NCBI GenBank assembly: GCA_020633205.1
Contig: JACKEB010000011.1
Span: 974,501 to 1,038,500, forward strand
Direction: 5' to 3'
Length of the DNA: 64,000 nucleotides
Source of the DNA: Polyangiaceae bacterium
Lineage (GTDB): Bacteria > Myxococcota_A > Polyangia > Polyangiales > Polyangiaceae
The position numbers and the translations under genes are program-made. The notes below the pieces were generated by a model, which saw only the letters and a program-made list of their open reading frames with translations, was not told the DNA's origin and searched no databases. Shown piece by piece: positions 1 through 8,604 of the stretch. Positions within the stretch are counted from its first letter, which is position 1, and each line of letters begins with the position of its first letter.

Positions 1-1
1 T

Positions 2-415
2 CCAGTAACCACACAAGAAGAGCCACGCGCCGAAGCGACCATCCGGCGACACAGCCTGCAGCCCGGCAGCGACGGACGACGAGCGCACACCCGCTTTTCC
101 GTCGACCTCGATGTGCACTTTGGCTCGGACCACAACTTCTACGCTGGCTTCGTCGAGAACCTCTCGGCCGGTGGGATCTTCGTGGCGACGCACAACTTGC
201 GTCCCGTTGGCGAGCGCTTCGAGATCAACATCAACCTCCCCGATGGGCGTCCGATTCAGGGCGTGGGTGAGGTGCGCTGGGTCAGGGAGTACTCTGAGCG
301 CTCGAACGTGCCTCCCGGCATGGGGATCCGGTTCCTCGAGCTCGCACCAGGCGCCGATCAGGCGATCGCGGACTTCCTGAGGGAACGCGACCCACTGTTC
401 TTCGACGACGAATGA
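2..415 (+). CDS. PilZ domain protein, 5' end outside window
   Basis: The reading frame is open from the first bases of the window, so only the last 137 residues are visible. They form one PilZ domain of the TIGR02266 type that is abundant in myxobacteria: an R-x-H-x-R-F-type N-terminal stretch (RAHTRF), then NLSAGGIFVAT, a GEVRWVR strand and a PGMGIRF strand. PilZ domains usually bind cyclic di-GMP, and members of this subfamily often vary in the arginine motif, so binding here is inferred. A GTG at 113 could start a shorter protein, but it would cut the domain in half, so the upstream frame is preferred. The gene ends at a strong hairpin shared with the convergent acyltransferase gene. Confidence 0.85.
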   Translation, partial: PVTTQEEPRAEATIRRHSLQPGSDGRRAHTRFSVDLDVHFGSDHNFYAGFVENLSAGGIFVATHNLRPVGERFEININLPDGRPIQGVGEVRWVREYSERSNVPPGMGIRFLELAPGADQAIADFLRERDPLFFDDE

Positions 416-453
416 GCCTGCGCTGAACTGAGGCAGCAGTGAATCCTCCCGGA

Positions 454-487
454 ATAGCCACCTGAGCGCGCTGCTCACGGTGGCTAT
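454..487. terminator. Bidirectional terminator hairpin
   Basis: ATAGCCACC (454-462) pairs with GGTGGCTAT (479-487), and TGAGC (463-467) pairs with GCTCA (473-477) across a five-base loop. This gives a 14-bp stem with one bulged base. It lies between the convergent PilZ and acyltransferase genes. There is no clear U-tract, so it may act through hairpin strength or only protect 3' ends. Confidence 0.65.
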
Positions 488-493
488 CGCCGT

Positions 494-1339
494 TCAATGG
501 AGCTGCGCGCGAATCGCTTTTTCTTCTTGTCCGAGCGATCCAATGGCTTCGAGACAGCGCTCGGCGATCGCCTTGTAGGTCTTGGGGGAGCCGGGTTTCG
601 CCAGTAGGTCGTCCACGTCCAGCGGCTCTCCAAAGACGATATTGATCGGAGCACCAGTTCCATCGAAGTTGCTCTTCACCTGAAGCGCGATGTCGTTGAT
701 CAGGCCGTTGATGAACACCGGCAGCACTCTGACCTTCGCCTTGTGGATCACGCGGCCGACGCCGCTCTGGGCGGGCAGGAAGGTATACGGGTCGTCGTCT
801 TTCTTGCGTGTGCCTTCCGGGTGAATGCCCACGAAGGTTCCGCCGCGGCTCAGGCGGTATGCCAGTTCGTCGAGGCTCGCCAAGTTCAGTGCGGCGCGAG
901 ACCGCTCGCGGAAGATGGGTGGGTACATCGCGAAAAAGCTCATCGCGCCGTTCACGACGAAGCCAAGGGGCTTGTCGTAGAAGAACTCCGAGCGCACCGG
1001 GAAGATGATGCGCTGCTCGAGTCCTTGGCGCACCAGGTTCGCGGTCACGATGTAGAGGTCGAAGAACGAGCGATGGTTGGCGACGCAGATCACGCTCTCG
1101 TGGGGAGCCAAGCGGGGTACCCGATCGATCCCATGCAGGTGGGTGAGTCGATCTGTACAGTAGGTGATCCAGCGAGACCCCACGAAGCGCTGGCAGATTC
1201 GCACGGCGCGGTCCAACGGCTCGCTCTCGAAGGTGTGGCGGATGAAGCGGATCTGGGCCTTCTCGAGGGGCGACAGGCGATCGGAACCTAGCTTCACCAG
1301 GTCTGGTCGTTCGAGTTCTTGGTTGGCGCGCATCACCAT
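494..1339 (-). CDS. PlsC-like 1-acyl-glycerol-3-phosphate acyltransferase family protein
   Basis: This 281-residue protein carries the glycerolipid acyltransferase signatures: NHRSFFD at residues 88-94 (the HX4D catalytic box) and PEGTRKK around 174-180 (the EGTR substrate-binding box). Members move an acyl chain to a lysophospholipid or related acceptor at the inner membrane. I see no strong transmembrane segment, so it is probably a peripheral membrane protein, and its exact acceptor cannot be read from the sequence. The start was placed at MVMRAN; ATG codons two codons apart leave a small ambiguity. It is a single gene facing the PilZ gene across a shared terminator, with a 331-bp spacer upstream. 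Confidence 0.85.
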   Translation of the reverse strand: MVMRANQELERPDLVKLGSDRLSPLEKAQIRFIRHTFESEPLDRAVRICQRFVGSRWITYCTDRLTHLHGIDRVPRLAPHESVICVANHRSFFDLYIVTANLVRQGLEQRIIFPVRSEFFYDKPLGFVVNGAMSFFAMYPPIFRERSRAALNLASLDELAYRLSRGGTFVGIHPEGTRKKDDDPYTFLPAQSGVGRVIHKAKVRVLPVFINGLINDIALQVKSNFDGTGAPINIVFGEPLDVDDLLAKPGSPKTYKAIAERCLEAIGSLGQEEKAIRAQLH

Positions 1340-1670
1340 CCTGCGCGGCTAGCCGCTTTGCGCAGTCGAGACAAGCCGCATCCCTGTCGAGCTCCATTCA
1401 GCCTGCGAATCGCGCGCTGGTTCCGCCGTTTGGTGTTGATGATTGTTCACGCTTGCTCGCCGAACAATCCGTGACCGATCCGTCATCGCGCCGCGCGGCT
1501 CTGCGTAGCGCGCTTCGCCCCATGCTGCGTTTTTGCTTGAGAACGCGCTCGAAGGTGGAACCTTGGAGGGGCCAGCGAGAGCGGAGTCTCCATGCAGAAA
1601 TTCACGTCATCTGGCCCTGCGAACGTGCTGTTGGTCTCGGCACGCGGGTTGCTAACGTGAGCAGCAGCAT
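1340..1670. other. Divergent intergenic region
   Basis: These 331 bases separate the divergent acyltransferase and barrel genes and must hold both promoters. I see no convincing sigma70 or sigma54 element, no long inverted repeat and no reading frame with coding character. Confidence 0.5.
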
Positions 1671-2489
1671 ATGGCTCAGGCAAACTGTGGGTGGCGGGGT
1701 AACGGTGTAGTCTTGGTGGTCGCGGGCTTAGGGCTGCTTTTGTCTATGGAAACGCACGCGAGCGCCGCGGAGGTGACAGGGCAGCCCACGCCTGCACCTG
1801 CATCTCCCTCACCCCCTGCGGCGAATGCTTCTTCGGCTGGTCCGATGGCGCCAGCCGAGAGTGCGCCAGAAGCGCATCCTGTAACTGCGGAGGAGCGTGA
1901 GGCGCCTCCGGTTGAGCTGTGGCTGGGGATCGGCGCGGGCAATGCCGTTTGCGACGACAAGAAGCCGACCTCGGATTGTCCCGTGGAAACAGGGGGAGCG
2001 TTCGCCCTGGGTGGCGCCTGGCGGGTCAGCAAGAGCTGGGCGCTTGGGGCGGAACTGGCGGGGTGGCAATTCGGCGTGCGCGACGAATGGCAAGGGCAGC
2101 TCGAAGACCCGGCTACGGACGTCAAGTTCTCCTCGACGTACTTCGCGTTGCTCGCGCGGTGGTACTGGCTAGCGAAGCTCGGCTCGTACCAGGGCTACCT
2201 CCAGTTCGGTCTCGGGGCGGGAGTGGTGACGGGCGAGGCAACCGCTGAGAGCGGCGCGAAGTACCGCGTCTCCAACTCTGGCGTCGTTTTTCCCCTCGGA
2301 ATTGGCTTCGATTTCGAGCTAGGTGATGTTTTCCGCCTGGGCCCCCAGGCGCTGGCGTACCTCCAGACCTCCAGCACCCACTGTGAGGAGATAAACGGCG
2401 GCGGGGAGACGTGCGGCGACTCCGGCAAGGACGACAACGCGCTGCCGTATCGTTTCATGTTGATGGGCACGTTCAACTTCGGCGGCTAG
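1671..2489 (+). CDS. Predicted outer-membrane beta-barrel protein
   Basis: The 272-residue product starts with a hydrophobic segment (VVLVVAGLGLLLS) and a likely cleavage site after ASA, followed by about 50 residues rich in Pro, Ala, Ser and Glu. The rest alternates polar and aromatic or hydrophobic residues in strand-sized blocks (WYWLAKLGSYQGYLQFGLG, VFRLGPQALAYLQ) and ends with a short glycine-rich strand, FNFGG. This matches small OmpA- or OmpW-like barrels, but I recognise no family. The mature part has two cysteine pairs (CDDKKPTSDC and CEEINGGGETC) that could form loop disulfides. There is no clear ribosome binding site before the ATG. Confidence 0.7.
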   Translation: MAQANCGWRGNGVVLVVAGLGLLLSMETHASAAEVTGQPTPAPASPSPPAANASSAGPMAPAESAPEAHPVTAEEREAPPVELWLGIGAGNAVCDDKKPTSDCPVETGGAFALGGAWRVSKSWALGAELAGWQFGVRDEWQGQLEDPATDVKFSSTYFALLARWYWLAKLGSYQGYLQFGLGAGVVTGEATAESGAKYRVSNSGVVFPLGIGFDFELGDVFRLGPQALAYLQTSSTHCEEINGGGETCGDSGKDDNALPYRFMLMGTFNFGG

Positions 2490-2583
2490 TACCGGTTAGC
2501 GTGTTCTGATGTCGTAACACCTGCGCAAAGCACTGCGGCCGCCGCTCGCCTACCGGTTCTGTCCCAGCTGCGCTCCTCTGAAC

Positions 2584-2616
2584 GCAAAACACCCCGAACC
2601 ATTCGGTCCGGGGTGT
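2584..2616 (-). terminator. Rho-independent terminator of the 2677-3381 gene
   Basis: ACACCCCGAACC (2589-2600) pairs with GGTCCGGGGTGT (2605-2616), 11 of 12 positions, over a four-base ATTC loop. Read on the minus strand the stem is followed by TTTTGCG. This is a good intrinsic terminator for the minus-strand gene that ends at 2677. Confidence 0.8.
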
Positions 2617-2625
2617 CACTCGCTA

Positions 2626-2647
2626 GCAGGTGTTGAAAAACACCTGC
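2626..2647 (-). terminator. Second hairpin of a tandem terminator
   Basis: GCAGGTGTT (2626-2634) and AACACCTGC (2639-2647) form a perfect 9-bp stem with a four-base loop. It lies 10 bp before the hairpin at 2589-2616 on the minus-strand transcript. It lacks its own U-tract and probably reinforces the downstream terminator. Confidence 0.6.
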
Positions 2648-2676
2648 CAATCAACATCCTGCTTGGCTGACTGAGT

Positions 2677-3381
2677 TCAGGCCTTCATCGCACGCTTGAG
2701 CGCTTGGTCGAGCTTGTCGAGCTGGCCCTTCACCTGGATCACCTGCGTCTGCAGATCCTTCAAGCGATCGCGCTCGAGGGAGGTCGCTGCGTCGAGATCG
2801 CCCAGCAAGTCGTCACGGCCGTCCGTGAAACGGCGCAGTTGGTGCGCTGCCTTGGCGAAGCGCGGCAACGCGGGCCGACCGCGACGCTGGATTTTCTTGC
2901 TGGTCTGGCGCAGTCGCGTCACTTCACGCTCGATGCGGTCCACCGACCAACGCTGCTTCTCAGCCTGACCGGCCAGCTTCTTTTGCTGGGCGGCGGTCAG
3001 CGCATCAAGCCGGTTGAGGTGGCTGAAACCGAGGTGCTGCCAGTTGGGCTTCGTGTTCAGGTTGTTGCAGACGCGGAAGACCGCGAGGCAACGATGCAGG
3101 GCACCGGGGCTTAGACGGAGCTGCTCCTGCTCGCCAATCTCACGCAAGCTGAGCTCACCCTGATACCGCTCGGAGATCATACGGCCGATTTCATACGCGT
3201 CTTCTGCAGACAGCGGCGGGGCGTTGTCGCTCACTGCGGCGTCGGGCCAGCGCACCTTTGCCTTGCCGTTTCCGTTGCCGTTCTTGGCAGCGGCCTTGGC
3301 GCCGTTTCCGTTGGTTTTCGCCGCGCTGGTGGACACGCTCTTCGGGGTGGACTTGTTCGAGGTCTTCTTCTTTGCGGGCAT
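2677..3381 (-). CDS. Basic DNA-binding-like protein with disordered N-terminus
   Basis: The 234-residue protein begins with about 45 residues of Lys, Ser, Thr, Ala, Asn and Gly (MPAKKKTSNKSTPKSVS, then NGNGNGKAK), a disordered basic tail like those of histone-like proteins. The middle section (about 55-160) is helical, with LSAEDAYEIGRMISERY, a WQHLGFSHLNRLDAL stretch and EKQRWSVDRIEREVTRLR. That pattern recalls the N-terminal helical region of DUF1016/YhcG and the helix-turn-helix part of ParB-like proteins, but the match is only by eye. The C-terminus is a coiled coil (about 185-230). It is a single gene with a 620-bp untranslated upstream region and a tandem terminator. A nucleoid or DNA-binding role is inferred. 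Confidence 0.65.
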   Translation of the reverse strand: MPAKKKTSNKSTPKSVSTSAAKTNGNGAKAAAKNGNGNGKAKVRWPDAAVSDNAPPLSAEDAYEIGRMISERYQGELSLREIGEQEQLRLSPGALHRCLAVFRVCNNLNTKPNWQHLGFSHLNRLDALTAAQQKKLAGQAEKQRWSVDRIEREVTRLRQTSKKIQRRGRPALPRFAKAAHQLRRFTDGRDDLLGDLDAATSLERDRLKDLQTQVIQVKGQLDKLDQALKRAMKA

Positions 3382-3470
3382 GGCTGCGCTCTATTCCTGT
3401 GTGCTGATGATTCCGTGGTGAGTTGCCGTCTGGGGGAGGCTTTCTCCGTGGAATCGCGGTTCCTGTTAGC

Positions 3471-3490
3471 TCGCGTCTGGGCAGACGCGA
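3471..3490. other. Perfect 8-bp hairpin in upstream region
   Basis: TCGCGTCT (3471-3478) and AGACGCGA (3483-3490) pair perfectly around a GGGC loop, 90 bp upstream of the minus-strand gene that starts at 3381. It could be a 5' UTR hairpin or a palindromic operator. The sequence alone does not decide. Confidence 0.45.
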
Positions 3491-3621
3491 CGAGGGACGA
3501 CAATGGGTGGGGATAGGTCGGTCGCTTTCGCAACCGAAAGATCGACTGTGTTACGTCTGAGTTGCGGCAACCGTTCCATCCTTGGGTGCATCCCCGCGGC
3601 TACGAGGGATGCTTCGAGACT

Positions 3622-3653
3622 GGTTGCTTCGAGGAGAGGTTGCTTCGAAGAGA
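3622..3653. repeat. 16-bp tandem duplication
   Basis: GGTTGCTTCGAGGAGA (3622-3637) is followed directly by GGTTGCTTCGAAGAGA (3638-3653), differing at one base. A partial third copy (GATGCTTCGAGA) lies just before, at 3609-3619. It is in non-coding DNA. Confidence 0.75.
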
Positions 3654-4002
3654 CAGAGAACCACTCAGCTTCTGAGTTGTTCCCCGTAGGTTACAGCTTG
3701 GCGCTCCGTGTTCATCCGGCGGCGCCGTTGATTCGATCAGGTGCGTGCTGTGTTCACCACGCCCCGACCGGGAGCGTTGCTGAACTTCGTGCGCTGCGGA
3801 TATCGACTCGCGCAACATGCGAGTCGCTCGCTTCCGTACAGCTCGAGATGCGAGCTGTGTGCGTGTCGTTTGCTTGTGGTGTCGCGCGGCTCTGGTGGAG
3901 CGAGCGCGCTCAACAGTGGGCTAGCTTCCTTTACGCTTTTGTCGGCGCTGCGTAAAGGTCGCTCGCCAACAAACGACTAACGTCTCGCGCTCTCTAGTCG
4001 CT

Positions 4003-4821
4003 CTAGAAAGATATACTGGTGCCGCCGGACACGCTCCTTTCCCCTAGGAAAGACCCGTCCACTAACAGACTGATTCCGCCGGTACCGGTTACGCTCCAAG
4101 AGAGCCCACCGCCGAGGGTGTAGTGATGGCGATCGCTACCAACGCTGCTCTCTCCCGCTCTCGTCCAGTTGACCGGTCCGAGGAACGCTCGTGCCGCGAC
4201 GTAGGGTGCGAAGCCATCCCACATGCTAATTCCGAACATCACTCCAAGACGCAGATCGCTTGCGGTGAGAGTGACGGAATCCGCCGCCGGTTGAGTCACA
4301 TCAGAGCGCTCGGTTTTCGTCATTGAAAAACCCAAGCTGAGGCTCGTCATCAGGAATGGAGCGGGCGTTCGTGTGTTTCCACCGATCCAGCGCCGTGACA
4401 GCTGGGCACCGACCAGCCAGCCAGGAGCAACGTCATGTGTGCTGTTTTCGCCTTCCAGCTCGCCGTCCAGAATGGCGCCTGCCGAAAGGTTGAGGCTGAA
4501 AGCATCACCTAGCTGGCGTCCGAACGACGCGGCGAGCGTGTGCTGCGACAGCGTGTAGTCGGCTTCACCGTCGAAGCGTAAATCCGCAACGAAATAGCCA
4601 TAGCTCAGGCCCACAGACCATGGAGCTACCTCCGGATTGGAACGCCCTTCACATCCCGTCGGACCGACGGGTGCTCCGAGGCCTCAAGCGTAGGCGGTGT
4701 CAGGTAGGAAGCCGACGAAGCCGACGAGCACGCCTGCAGCAGCGAAGTGTTTCAGGTAGCGCTTCACCTTGCGCGCCACGGCTGGCTGATTCTGTATCGC
4801 AACCAACTGGTGAGTTTGCAT
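4003..4821 (-). pseudogene. Outer-membrane beta-barrel gene with in-frame TGA after the signal peptide
   Basis: A long barrel-like frame covers 4614-4003 (LSLGFSMTKTERSD, ARAFLGPVNW, ending in GGTSISF), but by itself it lacks an export signal. Reading the same frame upstream from the ATG at 4821-4819 gives MQTHQLVAIQNQ, a basic stretch ARKVKRYLKH, a hydrophobic core AAAGVLVGFVGFL and a cleavage-like site DTAYA. The very next codon is TGA (plus-strand 4684-4686). After it the frame continues without another stop through GLGAPVGPTG into the barrel. A complete signal peptide in frame with the barrel indicates one gene of 272 codons broken by a nonsense mutation, or a sequencing error. A shorter product from the GTG at 4614 would not be secreted. 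Readthrough is conceivable, but nothing in the sequence supports it. Confidence 0.7.
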
Positions 4822-5495
4822 GGGGGATTGTTTGGCTTGGGAGCCTTCGATCGGGCTGCGCTATATGTCAGCGTGGAAAATGTCCCGAGTCGAAACGGTT
4901 CCTGCCGCGCCGCTCACTGCTGAGGCAGCGTGCCGCGCGGTCCTTTTTGGGGGATTCGTTTGGGGGTCGGGTTGGGGACTCGGCGCTTGATGCGCGCTCT
5001 CCGACTCGACGTGACCCGCATCCTTACACTCGGATGCCTGATGCGCTTGCCAAGTTTGGCATTTGCATGGGCGAATTCTTACTCCTTGTGCTGACCGGGG
5101 TGACTCGATGTGTGTCGATGCGCGGGATCTGAACCCGTGTCTGACGTTTCGTACTGACGGCCGAGGTCGTGAGTTCGAGCCGGTGCACGCCTGAGCTCGA
5201 CGCTAACGTGAGCTAGCGACCTCGTTCACGTATGGATATTCCAGTCCGTCGTTACCGAGCGCGTCTCGCGCGCAGCCGGCCATGCGTTCGCGGCAGTTCA
5301 GTTGCTAGTCTCTGCTGCGTCAGCTGACCCCGAGCGGCACTTGCCTTGTGTTGCCGCGTAACTGACGTCGCACCTAGGGGGCTCCGGCCGGGCGCTCAAA
5401 CAGTCCTGGACCCGCCGCCGAAGATGTGGTTCGAGAGCCGACCCTCGCCTACCCGACTGCCCAGCAGGCGGCTCCGCCGAGGCAGAGAAGCTCAC
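4822..5495. other. 674-bp non-coding stretch
   Basis: This region separates the interrupted barrel gene from the SseB-like gene. A G-tract block lies at 4945-4980 (TTTTTGGGGGATTCG, then TTTGGGGG). A sequence near 5165-5185 resembles a tRNA T-loop but has no cloverleaf around it. I see no supported gene. The low coding potential and the broken neighbour fit a decaying locus. Confidence 0.5.
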
Positions 5496-6320
5496 ATGAC
5501 AGACGAATCGGAAACGCCCGTACGTATCGAAGGACACCAGGTGACGGAGGCGGTTGCGGCGGCGCATCGCGGACTGCGCCGTGACGTCCAACGTCTCCTT
5601 GATCTCCTACAGAGTGCGGAACTCTATGTCCCGCTCCAGGTGCCGATGGATGGCGTCCCGCTGGGTGAGGCGGTCGAGATGTCGGACGGCCTCACGTTGA
5701 TCCCCCACCTGCTGCAAGACGAGGACGGAGACCAATACGCCGCGCTCTTCTCTGAGACCGAGATGCTCGAGGTGGTCCAAGACGAGCTGGGGTGGACCAC
5801 TGGAGAAGGCGGTCTGGAGTTCTGTTCCGTGCCCGCGCTGACCGCGCTCGATATGGCGCTCCAGGTGATCGACGAGGAGCGCGTCGTTGGGTTGGTGTTC
5901 AATCCCTTGGACGACACGGAGTTACTGCTGAGCCGCGCGGAAGTTGCCAGCCTCGCGCAGAACACCGCGCTGCCCCTGGTCAACTACGTGCGCGACATCC
6001 CAGAGCTCGAGGATGAGCAGACGTTGGTCGCGGAGCTGGACGGTCCGCCACCGCGTGATCTGACTCAGGCACTCGACGCCCTGGTTGCCGAGTCGGGTTC
6101 TATCGAGAGCTACGCGCTCCAGCAGACGTTCAACGCCGAGCGCGATATCGAACCGCACCTGACGCTGCACGTGAAGACCCGCGGCGACGTGGAGGTGCAG
6201 TCGCTCAGCCGGATGATCGTCGAGCGCATTGAAGGCAAGGTGCCGGAGCCTGGCTACATCGACATCCTGTTCGACACGCTCGCGGTCGAGCCGCCCCGGC
6301 TGCCCGAGCAGCTCAGCTGA
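5496..6320 (+). CDS. SseB-like protein (SseB N- and C-terminal domains)
   Basis: The 274-residue acidic, soluble protein has the SseB layout. An N-terminal domain has an LYVPLQVP strand and the QYAALFSETEML block (the family's characteristic 'FTS-E' region) near residues 45-100, a central part continues to about residue 165, and a C-terminal domain ends with GYIDILFDTL. The start is the ATG at 5496 after GGCAGAGAAG. An upstream extension to 5346 is Arg/Pro-rich and reads as non-coding. SseB is named for a Salmonella type III secretion protein, but most family members occur without such a system, as here. The molecular function is unknown. It ends 8 bp inside the convergent kinase gene. Confidence 0.7.
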   Translation: MTDESETPVRIEGHQVTEAVAAAHRGLRRDVQRLLDLLQSAELYVPLQVPMDGVPLGEAVEMSDGLTLIPHLLQDEDGDQYAALFSETEMLEVVQDELGWTTGEGGLEFCSVPALTALDMALQVIDEERVVGLVFNPLDDTELLLSRAEVASLAQNTALPLVNYVRDIPELEDEQTLVAELDGPPPRDLTQALDALVAESGSIESYALQQTFNAERDIEPHLTLHVKTRGDVEVQSLSRMIVERIEGKVPEPGYIDILFDTLAVEPPRLPEQLS

Positions 6321-8403
6321 GCCCTTCGGTGCCGTGCAGCTGCCGCGCCACCAACGCGCGGAGCTCCCTGAAGCGGAAGGGCTTGTAGAGCTTCTCTGCG
6401 CTGCTCTTGTTTAACTCCGCCACGGGCTTGCTTTCAGCGTCAACCAGCAACAGCACCGGCCGCCCTGCGCTGGCGATCTTGGCGAGTTCGAGTTGCGCGA
6501 TTTCGGGGACTGATCGGGTCAAATCCACGACCCAGAGCTGCGCTGCGCTGGGCTCGAGCGCAGCGAGTGTGCGGCCGAACACCGCATAATCCTCCAGCGC
6601 GCTCTTGATGACCTCAACGACGTCGTCATCCGCGACGACGGCAATCGACTGCGCGCTCGACTTGGGAGGTTGTGTCTGCACCTGGAGGCTATCGTCTCCG
6701 TGGGGTAACAGAACGCGAAACGTGGTTCCTATCCCCACGTCGCTCTCGACGACGATACGGCCCTCCAGGCTCTCCACGATGCCGTGGCAGATCGACAGCC
6801 CGAGTCCAGTGCCTACGCCTGCGGGCTTCGTCGTGTAGAACGGCTCGAACACACGTTCTCGCGACTCGGGGTCGATGCCTACGCCATTGTCGCTGATCTC
6901 GATGCTGACCCAGGGCCCCGCGACACGGGTCGTGATGGTGATACGACTAGCTCTTGGCTCGCGCTCCGGGAGCGCTTGAACTGCGTTCACCAGCAGGTTC
7001 AGAAACAGCTGAGCCAGCCGGGCGCGGCTGGCGACCACGGGAGGCACGGGCTCCAAATGCAGGATGAGCTGCGCTTTGCGTTTGATGTCCGTGCGCGCGA
7101 GCCCGACCACGCTCTGCAGCACCCGAGCGACGTCAACGCCGCCCAGTTCTCGCTCGTCGGGTCGCGCAAAGGTCTTCAGGTCGCTCACGATCTCGCTGAT
7201 GCGTTCGACGCCCTCCGAAGCCGTCGCGAGCAACTTCCCTAGATCCTCGCGGGAATGGCTGTCGCTTTTCAGTGCCCGCTCAGCCATGTACAGGTTGCCG
7301 AGTACGTAGGTGACCGGGTTGTTGATTTCGTGGGCGACGCCTGCTGCGAGCGTGCCAAGGGACGCCAGGCGGTCCATTTGCGCCAAGCGAGTCTGTAGGC
7401 GACGCTGGCTGGACACTTCGCGCGCAACCAGCAGAGCGTACTCTTTGTTCTGCAAACTCACAGGCTGCCCGACGACGAGCTCGAACACGCACTCCCCACC
7501 ATCTGGCATGAGGCAACGCACCTCAGCACTCGACGGCCCGGCGCTCTCCGGCGCCCGAGCAATCAGGCGGGTCGCGCGCGCCAGATCGTCGGGATGCACC
7601 AGGTCGAGCAGCTGCAGGCCCGTTTTGCTTCCTAGGCCACCGAGGCTCTCCCAGAACCACTTGTTCGCGTAGTGTACCTCTCCCGCGTAGTGAATGATAA
7701 TACCGTGCGGAAGTGCGTCGAGGGTGGTGAATAGGTTTCGCTCGCTCTTCGCAAGCTCCACTTCGCGGTCCCTGAGCAGGTCTTCTTGTAGCGCCAACTC
7801 CTCGACCGCGGTCTTGCCGCCTACCAGCGCCTTCGACCACCGCTTCAAGCGACTTCCCAACGTCAGTGGTGGAGGCACCAGCACGCGGAAGTTGGCTTTC
7901 CTGGGGGAGAGGTCCGCCGTGACCTCTGCATGCGGCTGTCCGAGATAGTCCGGCAGTACCCTCAGCGCTCCCGCCACCAAATGAAAGAACGCCTGGCAGT
8001 CCTCGTCACCCTCTGGAATTTCCAAGCGCACGATCAGCTCGCGCTCGTCTTGCTCCTCGTAGGAAAACTTCAGGTTCCTGAAGAGCGACGGGCCGTACCA
8101 GCTGCAGGCTGCCCAGTAGACCGCCCGCGCGCTCCCGAAGTACCCTGCTACCGCGCGGAGACGAGCCACCTCCGGATCGAGTAGCGCGACCTCTCCTAGT
8201 TCGAGCAGCGCTTGGTGTCCTCCAAGGCTGGTGTTCAGGCGCTCACACAGGGCGGCAAAGCTCGACCAGCTCATGCGCGCTCCGCGCTGATCGATGGACT
8301 TGGGGTCGATGTCGAGCCCTTCGACCAGCTGCGCGACAGGGCGGTCGAAATGCTCCGCGGCCGCGAAGCATAGTTGAAGAGTCTTGCAGCTGACTTCGTT
8401 CAC
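6313..8403 (-). CDS. Soluble PAS sensor histidine kinase with C-terminal receiver-like domain
   Basis: The 696-residue protein has no transmembrane segment, so it is probably cytoplasmic. Residues 1-180 are an unrecognised sensor region. Residues 222-335 are a PAS domain (FTTLDALPHGIII). Residues 340-410 are HisKA with H358 in GVAHEINNP. Residues 455-567 are the ATPase domain with an N box (NLLVNAVQ), DNGVGI and GTGLGLS. Residues 586-690 look like a short receiver: acidic ADDD, D627 in VVDLTRS and K674 in LYKPF. The D and K suggest it may be phosphorylated, making this a hybrid kinase, but the usual phosphoacceptor surroundings are atypical. No response regulator gene is adjacent. The start is a GTG, and the gene is divergent from the aldehyde dehydrogenase. 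Confidence 0.88.
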   Translation of the reverse strand: MNEVSCKTLQLCFAAAEHFDRPVAQLVEGLDIDPKSIDQRGARMSWSSFAALCERLNTSLGGHQALLELGEVALLDPEVARLRAVAGYFGSARAVYWAACSWYGPSLFRNLKFSYEEQDERELIVRLEIPEGDEDCQAFFHLVAGALRVLPDYLGQPHAEVTADLSPRKANFRVLVPPPLTLGSRLKRWSKALVGGKTAVEELALQEDLLRDREVELAKSERNLFTTLDALPHGIIIHYAGEVHYANKWFWESLGGLGSKTGLQLLDLVHPDDLARATRLIARAPESAGPSSAEVRCLMPDGGECVFELVVGQPVSLQNKEYALLVAREVSSQRRLQTRLAQMDRLASLGTLAAGVAHEINNPVTYVLGNLYMAERALKSDSHSREDLGKLLATASEGVERISEIVSDLKTFARPDERELGGVDVARVLQSVVGLARTDIKRKAQLILHLEPVPPVVASRARLAQLFLNLLVNAVQALPEREPRASRITITTRVAGPWVSIEISDNGVGIDPESRERVFEPFYTTKPAGVGTGLGLSICHGIVESLEGRIVVESDVGIGTTFRVLLPHGDDSLQVQTQPPKSSAQSIAVVADDDVVEVIKSALEDYAVFGRTLAALEPSAAQLWVVDLTRSVPEIAQLELAKIASAGRPVLLLVDAESKPVAELNKSSAEKLYKPFRFRELRALVARQLHGTEGLS

Positions 8404-8604
8404 GTTGGCCTGGCGTGCAAAGAACGGAGAGACTGTAGATCAACCCGAGCCGAAGCGACCTCTGGAGTTTGGCGCAGCGGGCTGATGCCAGGGGTCGTCT
8501 GGCGTTTCAGTTCAGCGCCTAGTGACATGATTATCCGCGCTTTTTGCGGTGCTCGCTTGTGCAGGGCTGTCGCGTTGGCCCAAGCACACTATGATCCGCC
8601 GGTC

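Larger units (their letters stand above)
3382..4002. other. 621-bp non-coding stretch
   Basis: This region lies upstream of the minus-strand basic-protein gene and downstream of the interrupted barrel gene. Its base composition is less GC-rich than the flanking genes. It contains an 8-bp hairpin at 3471-3490 and a tandem 16-mer at 3622-3653. The frames that stay open here have no coding character, so I call no gene. Confidence 0.5.

Noticed and set aside
3503..3955. A plus-strand 150-residue open frame in the non-coding stretch
   Set aside because: Residue content is unlike real proteins (many Cys, Arg and Ala), with no SD sequence and no domain.
5130..5200. A stretch with a tRNA T-loop-like GTTCGAGCC
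   Set aside because: No matching acceptor, D or anticodon stems can be drawn around it, so it is at best a relic.
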